Positions 43,567 to 53,000 of a stretch of DNA of 64,000 nucleotides are shown here, piece by piece. Origin of the DNA: Scilla litardierei (Eukaryota; Streptophyta; Magnoliopsida; Asparagales; Asparagaceae); NCBI GenBank assembly GCA_030789695.1, contig CM061132.1, positions 162,713,442-162,777,441 of the forward strand, given 5' to 3'. Within the stretch, counting starts at the first letter, position 1. Each line of letters starts with the position of its first letter. Below the pieces are notes generated by a model. The model was not told where the DNA came from. It worked only from the letters and a program-made list of their open reading frames with translations, and searched no databases. The translations under genes and the position numbers were made by a program.

Positions 43567-43908
43567 TGATACAAAAGAAAGATCAGATTTTTATATAAAC
43601 TAATGGCAAAATGAAGATAATTGGATACAAAAATAGGTGTACCCTCCTTCCAAGACTTCATTATGAGGACGTCCGCACTCGTCTAATCTAAGATCTACAA
43701 GAACTCTCAATAACAATTAGATAATCAAGCATAATCCTAAATGACGACTAGACCTAGTTTAAATAAGAAACCCCTCCTTGTAGTGCATAAAGCAATCCTC
43801 ACCTGACTTGTTGTGCGCCAAGTAATTCCTCCATGACTTGTTGTGCGCAAAGTAATTCCTCCATGACTTGTGTGCATAGAGATTTCCCATCAAATATCAG
43901 TCGCATCA
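43567..43908 (-). repeat. 5' LTR of the nested gypsy derivative
   Basis: Collinear with 42349-42692. On the minus strand it begins TGATGCGACTGATATTTG and ends next to the GTATCAGAGCAC primer site. Confidence 0.83.
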
Positions 43909-45436
43909 GTACAATTCAACACGGGTATGCACTAGCCAAGATACTTTGGATTACATACATTCCAATGTATGGGGTCGTGTCCTGTAGCGTTAGGAGGTGA
44001 GGCTAGATTCTTTGTGCTCTTCATCGATGACTAGTTTCAAAAGGTTTGGATGTATTTAATGAAGACGAAAGATCAAACCTTTGGTAGGTTCAAGCAATGA
44101 CTTGCGATGGTTGAAAAGCAAACCGGTAAGGCGGTGAAAGTCATTAGGTCCGACAACGGATGGAAGTACACCTCGAGGGAGTACACAGGATTCTGCAGAT
44201 CCTATAGAATTCAAAGTCATTTTACTACACCAGATGATCCGCATTCGAACGGGGTTGTAGAAATGATGAACATGACGTTGGAGAGAGTGCGATGCATGAG
44301 GCACTCTGCCGATTTGGAGAAGGAATTTGGGATGAGATACTTACCACCGCCGTGCACATGGTGAACCAAGTTTCGTCGGTGACGATTGACTACCAAAATC
44401 TGGAAGAGAAATGGAGTGGTAAAATTGATGATTACTCTTATCAACGCATCATTGGTTCCCCGCATATACGCATTAGAAATGGCGACAAGTTGGGTGGCAA
44501 AGAAGTATATTTTCCTAGTATACGACGATGATGTGAAAGGATATCGCTTGTGTGACCCAGTGGACCGCAAGGCGATCTTCAGTAGACACGTCACCTTCGA
44601 TGAGTCTGTGATGCTCAGGGCAAATCATACTCATTGGGGGGGACGAGTCACACGTGGAGACCGCACCAGAGACGGTTGATCTTTCGATCTTATTTCAGAG
44701 GCAACCCGGCAAGGAGCCGATGGTCGATGTCCCCGTCGTGGGACATAATGAGGTCCATAATGAGGACTATATGCAGACATCCGTCCAAGCTCAGGTACGT
44801 GATGAATCTGTTGTAGATGAGGTGCAGAGGTCAAGCGGACCAAGAAGGCGCCCGAGAGACTTGGAGCATGGGATTACACGGCTTTCTCCTTTGACGACAT
44901 AACGTCGTATGCCTTAAACATTCAGCACGAGGAGCCAGTGACCTACGGCGGAGCCATAAGCTCGAGTGATGCGGCAAATTGGCATGGAACTATGTAGGAA
45001 GAGATGGAGTCTCTCCACCACAATGACACATATGAGTTAATTCATCTATACGACTTGAGAAGCGTGTTATTGGATGTAGGTGGTTTTACAAAGTTAAAAA
45101 AAGCTCAACCGAGAATGGTGGTGATGTGCGGTACAAAGCAAGGCGAGTGACCAAAGGTTTTACACAGAGGAAGGGAGGACTATAATGAGATTTTTTTCTC
45201 CAGTGGTAGGACACTTCCAATCTTGTTTTGTTGGCCCTAGTAGCATCCATGAACATGGAGTTGGAACAACTCGATATCAAGACCGCATTTTTCCACGATT
45301 ATTTGGATGATGAGATTTATATGCACCAACCGGATGGGTTCGAGGCAGAAGGCAAGGAGAGAGTAGTGTGCAGGTTGAAGAAATCCTTTTACGGGTCGAA
45401 GCAGTCACCCTGACAGTGGTACAATCGATTTGATAG
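43909..45436 (+). pseudogene. Copia integrase and start of reverse transcriptase
   Basis: The frames resume exactly where the insertion interrupted them (QFNTGM...). The integrase core (FIDD.FQKVWMYLMKTKDQ, KVIRSDNGWKYTS, TPDDPHSNGVVEMMN) lies at 43920-44270, and the end of integrase at 44500-44640. A linker follows, then the RT motifs LEQLDIKTAFFHDYLDDEIYM (about 45250-45320) and a damaged KSFYGSKQSP.QWY (45385-45420). Many stops. RT is cut by the next insertion. Confidence 0.85.
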
Positions 45437-46435
45437 CTTCGTTTTAAGCTACAAAAGTTTTAAGAAATGCAGTCTTTCTCCTGGCAAAAGTATTCTTAGA
45501 TTTCAATCCTTTTCATTGGTCAAACGCTTGATCTCCCAAAGCCAAAATTTCCATATTTTGATATGAAGCATTCATTTATAACTACACATCTACGCAAGAG
45601 CTTCAAGCAAGGCTATATGTAAATTATATCTACAAAATCACTGTAAGTATTCTCCCGTAGTGTAGTGATGGAAAATTCTATTGTAGTGAGGTTGGTTATA
45701 AAAGTCCTTGTCGTAGGCACGATGTGTTTGTAAATCCTCATTGGAGGTAAGGTGGTTGTAACTATTTATTGAAATATTGGATTGAGGCCTAACAGAGTTT
45801 TGTGAACTGGACTAGTCTTGCAGGGGTGAACCATGATAAACTTGTTGTGTTTACATGTGTGCTCATTCTTGCAAATTTTATCTTTCGATGTGCTTATCGT
45901 TAATATTTCAAGTGAGTTTATTGATTAAGATTCTTTTAGGTAACTCGCATTGCAATCTGAAGGAGAAAATTCTAGATGAATATTTTATTTTCATATATAC
46001 TATTCATCTTCCCTCTATTATATCTCCTTGTCATCACAGGATTCCAACACGTGGTATCAGAGCCTGATACTTGATGGCGTCAACAGACAACAAGTTCTCT
46101 GAAAGACAATCCATTGTTCCTCACTGGATCCAACTATAGGAGTTGGAAGAATAGAATGAGGATGTACTTCATGCCTATATCATTTTATCTTTGGAAGATG
46201 GTGGATAACTCCTACGAAAAGCCAACAATTGATGAAGAAAAATTGAAAGAAAAGGAGAATGACAAGATTGCACTAAATGCCAAAGCGATGTCAACACTCT
46301 AATGTACACTTGACACAACAGAGTGCAACCGGATCTTCATGGCTACATTCGCACATTAAATACGAAAAGTGCTTGAGGTAACTCATCAATATAACAAGAA
46401 AGTTAAATTTATAAAAAACTTCTCTTTATACCCAC
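45437..46435 (+). mobile_element. 5' fragment of another Copia inserted in RT
   Basis: An LTR-like segment ends AACA at 46049. A primer-binding site TGGTATCAGAGCC follows at 46052-46064, then the beginning of a Copia gag. No 3' part exists, and the surrounding Copia RT resumes at about 46440 (SEVKKLKVKLGKEFGMKDLG). The catalytic YVDD of the host element has been lost at this site. The exact ends are uncertain. Confidence 0.65.
46074..46430 (+). pseudogene. Copia gag start (UBN2-type), fragment
   Basis: It starts ATGGCGTC at 46074. After a frameshift comes FLTGSNYRSWKNRMRMYF, the hallmark N terminus of UBN2-type Copia gag proteins, then DNSYEKPTIDEEKLKEKEND and a stop near 46300. Truncated. 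Confidence 0.75.
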
Positions 46436-47380
46436 ATGTATGAGTGCTTCAAGATAGAGAAAATGTCCGAGGTCAAGAAGCTAAAGGTGAAGTTAGGCAA
46501 GGAATTCGGTATGAAGGATTTGGGCCCGACGAAGAAAATCTTTGGGATGGAGATATCCCGTGATAGGAGGAAGTGTAAGTTGAGGTTGCCACAGAAGGGG
46601 TACATGGAGAAGGTGTGTGTCCGTTATGAAATGGAGAGCACGAAGCCCGTGGAAACACCTCTTGGATCTCACTTTCAGCTTTCGACGTTGCAGTCGCCAA
46701 GCACCGAGAATGAGAAGGCTATGTCTCAGGTGGCATATGCTGGTGTAGTTGGGAGCATGATGTATGTGCGGGTTTTCACGCGTCCATACATTACACAAGA
46801 CATTTGTGTACTAAGTCGATATTTGGCGATCCCCGACAAGGAGCATTGGCAGGCTGTCAAGTTGATATTGTGATATCTGCGAGGCACAGTTGGTGTCGAT
46901 TTGCACTATAACAGAGGTGACTGTATGGTGCTGACCGAGTACTGTAACTTAGATTATGCTGACAAAGGGGATAGGCGGAGATCAACCACATGGTATGTGT
47001 TTACGTTGTGCATCACAGCAGTGTCATGCCGATCAGTCCTACAGTCGGTAAATACGTTGTCAACCAGGGAGGCCGAGTTCATTACCGTAGTGGAAGTAGT
47101 GAAGGAGGCCAAATATCTGAGATGTCTGCTAGAGGATTTGGGAATAACGCAGAGATTGTACTTGGTCTTTAGCGATATCCAGAACGCTATTCATCTTGTG
47201 AAGCATCAGGCTTACAGTTCAAGAACGAAGCACATAGAGGTATGTGATTGCTTCCTAGAGGAGAAGAGCAAGCATATTGAGCTTCAGAAGGTCCCGACTA
47301 AAAAGAACCTTGAAGATATGTTCACCAAGTCCGTTCCCACCATCAAGCTCAAGCTCAAAACTTGCTTGAGCTTGAGCTGC
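46436..47380 (+). pseudogene. Copia reverse transcriptase C-terminal part and RNase H
   Basis: Encodes KLKVKLGKEFGMKDLG..KKIFGMEISRDR, KPVETPL, SMMYVRVFTRPYI...VLSRYL, then RNase H blocks LDYADKGDRRRSTTWYVF, STREAEFI, FSDIQNAIHLVKHQ and RTKHIEV. The relic ends in the usual NLEDMFTK. One stop lies at 46872. It is the 3' end of the old Copia polyprotein. Confidence 0.85.
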
Positions 47381-47654
47381 TTGGCTCGAGTGTGGTGCCA
47401 AAGGACGCAGATTCCGAGACGACGAGGAGGTTCGAAGAGTGACCATGGAGTTTTGATCAAGATAGAGCATGGATGCTGTGATGAAGATTTTGAAGCAAGG
47501 TATAGTGTTAAATTTGTGCACGGCAAAAGTCTTCCAGCACTGTGGTGGGACTCATTGTTTATTGTTGTTTTTGCGGCCTTAATGGAAAATGTGGCCGTTG
47601 CTTTTGGTGACCGACGGCAAAAGAAACCAGTAAGCTGAAAACAAAGTCTGCGGG

Positions 47655-48113
47655 CTTGTTATCTACTTCCAAATTGAAGAGATATAGGTTTTTCATAGGG
47701 ATGTCGCTGCAATTTTGCAGAGAGAGAAAGTGTGAGCTGCTGCCATTTTCTTTGAGGATTGAGTTTAGAAGTGAGAAGAATCAAGAGGATTAGCTATTGG
47801 CTAAGAGGGTTCCTTTGATTCCTAGGTCTTTTAGTAGTTCACTTTCACTTCTTATTTCTTTTTGAGATTTGTGGGGGCTTGGAATTGTCAAGTTATTACT
47901 CACAAGAGTGTGAAGAAGAATGTGTCGGTGTAAGCTCGTATGTTCTACTTGAGTATAATGGATCGTCTCCGAATACTGGATGTAGGTTGTTCGAAACCGA
48001 ACCAGTGTAATCATCCGAAGAAGGATTAGTTGTTTGATTTGTTGTGTGACCCGATTTTCCAAGCATTGGCTCCCTAGTTAGTTGTTAGGGTACCAATGAT
48101 TTTTTTATCAACA
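47655..48113 (+). repeat. 3' LTR (visible homologous part) of the old Copia
   Basis: Matches 37285-37826 and ends TTTTTTATCAACA. The last bases and the following TAACATATCTTTAT are repeated once more (48084-48157), a 30-bp tandem duplication across the element edge. Confidence 0.78.
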
Positions 48114-48157
48114 TAACATATCTTTATGATTTTTTTATCAACATAACATATCTTTAT

Positions 48158-48835
48158 TATGGATTACTTTCCAAAAATTCCCAATAGAATATCGGTTCGT
48201 TAAAAATATTATATGAATAAGATTTCAATTCTCCAGTATATTCTTCCCTCGCTTTCTTTTTCCTTTTGTTGTTGCCGCTTTCTTGTATCTTTTAATGTTT
48301 CTTTCATTCACCCAAATGCCTTAAACACACAATGTTTCATGTTATTCATAATGAGTTAATCTAAATTCTTTGGATATTGTTAAGTGTGATTTAAGCTATA
48401 TATACCCTCCAAATCGTTCATGTCTATAAGTTCACCCACCCAAATCTGCATAATTAGATATTAGTACCCAAGTGGCCTAATTCATGTGATTTCACAGCTA
48501 AATATGTCTTTCCCATTTAGCACATAGACATAATTCCCCAACCTTTCTCCAATCTATTTCCTTTTTTGCATAGAATATAATGCTATGATGCTGGGATTTT
48601 TTTTTTGCTTCAGGAGGAGATGGGAAAGTAGAAGAGTAAACGATATGTGTTCGATTGATATATGAAATCTTTCATCGCACAAAAAATAAAACTTAAACTA
48701 GGTAATGATTGTCATAATGTCAGCTAATAAATCATGAGAAACACCATACCATGTAAGGAGATGCTGAACCTAAATAAATGTTTGCAGAAGCACATGCAAG
48801 GCTTCAAAATTCCAATTTGATACTTGGTCGAAAAA
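48158..48835. other. AT-rich DNA, nothing recognised
   Basis: No frame, repeat end or exon seen, including a search for KNOX exons on the minus strand. Confidence 0.4.
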
Positions 48836-49340
48836 ATAAGGTTTACGAGCAAAACTTCTCAAAAGACTAAATTATGACCTAAATGCAAAATCCACCACTT
48901 GAGTGTATATCATCTAGACAACCAGCTCGGTCTGCATCGGAAAAAGCATGCAGACTAAAAAGCATATCTTAAAAAGAATGCCAAGGGATATTGTGCATTT
49001 AAGTACCATAAAATCCTTCTGACAATAGACCAATGGGCAGTGGTAGGAGTCTGCATGAATTGACTATCTTTGTAAACTGCATAAGAGAAGCCCAATCTGG
49101 TTCACGTCAGCAACTGTAGAGCTCCAACAAAACTTTGACACCCATTAGGATCTGAATAGTTGGGTGCCCAAATGAATAAAAATCCAGTCGAGGAAGGTGT
49201 TGGAGTGGTTGGTTTTGTGAAAGCCATGATGCAGTGAAGATTTCGAAAGCATTTACGTTGATATAGGTAAGCCGGCGGGGCTGTGTTTGGGTTCTGCATC
49301 TCACAGGGTTGTGTTTTTTATAACATTCCACTTCAACATT
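48836..49340 (-). pseudogene. Copia RT/RNase H fragment, minus strand
   Basis: The minus-strand frames give SFVGALQLLT.TRLGFSYAVY, QFMQTPTTAHWSIVRRILWYLN and then a degraded CRPSWLSR...LKWWILHLG region. This is the Copia connection between RT and RNase H. No LTR belongs to it, and it is too damaged to classify further. Confidence 0.75.
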
Positions 49341-49615
49341 AAGGTGTGCCAACTAGGGTGCAACTTCTCTCTGCAATCCACGAACAAAGTATATTAAAAT
49401 TGATTTTCATTTTGTTCGTGAGGATTGCAGAAGGCTATTAAGTATTGCTTTCATTACCACTAATGATCAACTACATAAAATAATGATAAAACCATTACCC
49501 AGTTCCAATTTTCTTCCTTGTGTCAAGCTCACTAAGTCTCACAAGCGTTTCACTTCCAGGAAGGTGTTGGAGAAGATTTCAAATATATTGAAATGTCAAT
49601 CAAGGATAGAGATCG

Positions 49616-50035
49616 TGATGCGGACTTGGGTCCGCATCCACTTGAGGCCGGCGGCCACTTAGGGGGGACCCACCCCCCTATAGTCACTTACGTGCGCCGT
49701 AGGAGGCGCGGTAGCACGTAGGAGGGTTAGTTAGGGGTATTCTAGTCATTTTAGACTAGATTAGTAATTCCCCACTTTTCTATAAATTAGGGCTAGCCGT
49801 CTTTGTTTTATTTTATGCTTATTTTGTGAAGAACAATTGTAGGCGTCATTTGTGAGGGTGTTTAGGCTTTGTTCCGTGCATTCAAAGCTAGGAGAGCGAG
49901 TCTCCTCTCGAAAGAGGCTCATTTATCAACTATTTTCATCGTTCTTCGCAATTTAAGATCCAAAAATTCCACCTTTTTATATTTTTTCCTCTTTAAATTC
50001 TGAAATTAATTGATACGAAACCCTAGTTCGTATCA
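49616..50035 (+). repeat. 5' LTR of the young gypsy (420 bp)
   Basis: TGATGCGGACTTGG to TTCGTATCA. A TATA-like TCTATAAATTAG lies near 49780. The ends carry a short GATACGAA/TTCGTATC inverted repeat. Confidence 0.95.
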
Positions 50036-50038
50036 AAT

Positions 50039-50050
50039 TGGTATCAGAGC
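50039..50050 (+). other. Primer-binding site for initiator tRNA-Met
   Basis: TGGTATCAGAGC three bases after the 5' LTR. Confidence 0.95.
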
Positions 50051-50061
50051 GTTGAGATCCA

Positions 50062-53000
50062 ATGGCGACGAGCACGAGGTCAAAGGCGGATGGCGTGGAT
50101 GAGAAGGTACATGGGCTTCGGGAAGAATTCAACCGGGAGATCGAGGGGTTGAAGAAAACCCTAGGGGAATCCCTCAAGGACCATGCGCATTCACAGGAGG
50201 ACATCCAAGTCGAACTTCGGGCGATGAGGAGGGATGCCGCGCAAGCGGGACGCGACATCCAAGGGCTAAAGGAGGCAACTTTAGATCTGAAAGGGGCAAC
50301 TTCAGATCTGAAAATTTTGAGGGAGGCTACATCGTCAATTCCAGAGATAAAGGCTATGCTCCAAGCCCTCACGATGGAGAGGGGAAGAGATCGGGGCAAA
50401 GGGATTCAAGGGGGAGAAAATCAAGGAGATTCTACCCTTGAATCAGCGATTTGGGAGCAACCGGAGGGGATGACGGCTACGGCAACAATTTGGGAGCGAA
50501 ACACAACCCCCCAAAACACTAGGAGGGCCGGCCAGCAGGAATTTGGGCCGGCAGGCCCTCCTGGGCCTGCGGATGGGCCGGCAGGTCCCTCAGGGCCTGC
50601 GGCAAGTAAGGCAGGCCCTGTTGGGCCTGCGCAGCCCGCGACAGGCCCAACTGGGCCTGCCGCCGCTGCGGCAGGGCCCAGTGGGCCTGCCGCAGCAGCT
50701 GCAGGCCCGGACGGGCCTGCTGCGGCATCGGCAGGCCCATTCAGGCCTGCCGCTGCCCCAGCAGCGCCAATCCGGCCTGCAGCCCAATTCTGGGGGCCCG
50801 CCGAGGTGCAGGCGGCCCCCTGGGGGCCCGCGTCGACACCAACTACTTTCCGAGGGCCCCCGGTAGCGCAGACGGGCCCATGGGGGTCAGATGGAGGTGG
50901 ATGGGCCCGTGACACGATGATTGGGGCTCCAGCAGCCCAATTCTGGAGACCGGAGGCTCACCCACAGGTACCGAGACCACAGGTGGACCCCAGACAGGCA
51001 TTTGATGGCTTTCCGGAGCGGGGACAGGGCCCGGGGGGCTACTTTGGAGGACGGACAGCGCCGGTACAGCAGCCCAGAGGAGCCGGAGGACCCATGATGG
51101 CGCGACAGCAGGAGTTTCCGGGGTATCATTACCAGCCCGAGGCGTGGGAGCGACCCGGGTGGCCTGAGGAGCTGTACGGGGCTGACGGAGGAGGACCCGT
51201 TGAGGCAGTCGGCGGAGGATTCGGCCGTGGGGGAGACCGCGGTAGAGATGGGGGTCCACAGGGAGACATTAATGCAGACCGCCGTCTCATGAAGCTGAAG
51301 ATGCCGATATTTGACGGCACAGACCCAGATGGATGGATCTACCGGGCGGAGCGGTACTTCCAGGTGATGAGACTGACGGAGGAGGAGGTCCTGAGAGCCA
51401 TAGGGATCTACTTCGAGGGGAAGGCGTTGGCATGGTACAGGTGGAAGGCGGCACGGACACCCTTTCGCACTTGGGAGGAGCTCTCCGCGCTGATACTAGA
51501 CCGGTTCCAGGATACCCCGGGAGGAGATTTCTACGAGCAGTTATCTGCTTTGAGGCAGGAGGGGACGGTCAGGGATTATGTGGAGAGATTCGAGATGTTG
51601 AACAGTAGGGTGAAGGGGGTGACTGACGAGGTGATGATCGGGAATTTCATGAGGGGGTTGAAGCCCTCTATCCGAGCAGAGCTGAGGATGCAGAGTCCGG
51701 GGACATTGGAGGATGTCCTTCGCCTGGCCCACAAGGCGGAGGAGAAGCATGCGGAGGAGAGGAGGATACGGGGAGCTTGGGGGACCCAGGGGACCCGCCC
51801 CACCCCCGCAGCGGCAGCACCGAGAGCACCCACAGCCGCGCCAGAGGCTAGGGCAGAGAGTCGACCTGCGACTCTGGGGCGACGGATGACAGAGGCGGAG
51901 GTGAGGGAGAAGCGTGCCAAGGGGTTGTGCTTCCGTTGCGACGAGAAGTTCACCCCTGGACATCGATGTGCTAGTCGCCTGCTTCAGATCACTATGGTAC
52001 CGGACGAGGAGGGGTACGGAGCTGATGAGGAGGAGTTCGAGGTGGAGCAGGAGGTACCAGTGGAGGAGGAGAAGTCTCACCTAGACTTCGCTGAGGTGTC
52101 CCTAAACTCTGTGGTGGGGTTCACTCCGAACCACACCATGAAGTTGACGGGGCAGCTAGGGGACGCGGCGGTGACGGTGTTGATCGACAGTGGGGCCACC
52201 CACAATTTCATCTCCAGCCGGATAGTGGAGAGACATGGGCTGCAGTTGAGCACGCAGGAGAAGTTTACCGTGCTGCTGGGGACAGGGAAGACGGAGGAGA
52301 GCAAGGGGCTCTGCAAGGGTCTGTGCCTGACCTTGCAGGGAGTACAGATCATGGAGGATTTCCTACCCCTTGAGTTGGGCAATGTTGACATCATCCTAGG
52401 CGTGCAGTGGCTGAAGAAGCTGGGGGATATGCGGGTGAACTGGAAACGACTCAGGATGGAGTTCGAGGAAGGGGAGCGGACAGTGGTGCTCACTGGGGAC
52501 CCGACCCTATGCTTATCGATGGTGGCCTTCAAGGCCATCACTCGAGCCTTACGGAGAGAGGGGGAGGGGTACTTGGTGGAGTGCCTTTTAGCAGGGGCAG
52601 AGCAGGAGCCGCAGGCAGGGGTTCCAGAGGAGGTAGAGCAGGTGTTGGGGCAGTACCAGGAGGTCTTCCAGGACCCACAGGGGCTACCACCAGAGAGGGG
52701 GCACGAGCATGCGATAGTCCTGAGGGAGGGCGCAGCACCGGTGAGTGTGCGTCCTTACCGCTACCCCCACGTGCAGAAGGATGAGATTGAGCGGATGGTC
52801 GGGGAGATGTTACAGGCAGGGGTGATACAGCCCAGCGTTAGCCCATTTTCGAGCCCGGTCCTTCTGGTGAAAAAGAAGGACGGGAGTTGGCGTTTCTGTG
52901 TAGATTACCAGGCTCTGAACAAGGAGACAGTGGCTGACAGGTTTCCTATCCCTGTCATAGACGAGCTGCTAGATGAGTTGCATGGTGCAGTGGTGTTCTC

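Larger units (their letters stand above)
42349..43908 (-). mobile_element. Gag-only Ty3/gypsy derivative nested in Copia (minus strand)
   Basis: LTRs at about 42349-42692 and 43567-43908 flank an 874-bp interior that reads on the minus strand. The interior runs from a primer-site-like GTATCAGAGCAC at the right LTR through a Gly/Ala/Pro-rich gag stretch (GC-rich repeats at 42960-43140) to a polyprotein end HLEDQV at about 42712-42730 and a polypurine tract beside the left LTR. Protease, RT and integrase are missing. The left LTR end is blurred and no target duplication was found. Copia coding resumes on both sides. Confidence 0.8.
37285..48113 (+). mobile_element. Old Copia element carrying at least three nested insertions
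   Basis: Related LTR segments at about 37285-37826 and 47655-48113 flank a tRNA-Met primer site (37829-37840) and a Copia gag-pol relic in four blocks. The blocks are separated by insertions at 38172-41209, about 42349-43908 and about 45437-46435. The 5' LTR may start further left, near the TGTAGTG at 36553, with a TATA-like ATTATAAAAGG at 36865, but homology with the 3' LTR is not visible that far. LTR divergence is large, so the insertion is old. Confidence 0.8.

Noticed and set aside
50421..50915. Long minus-strand open frame rich in Gly, Pro and Ala
   Set aside because: It is the reverse complement of the GC-rich repeat inside gypsy gag. The repeat is open on both strands by composition alone.
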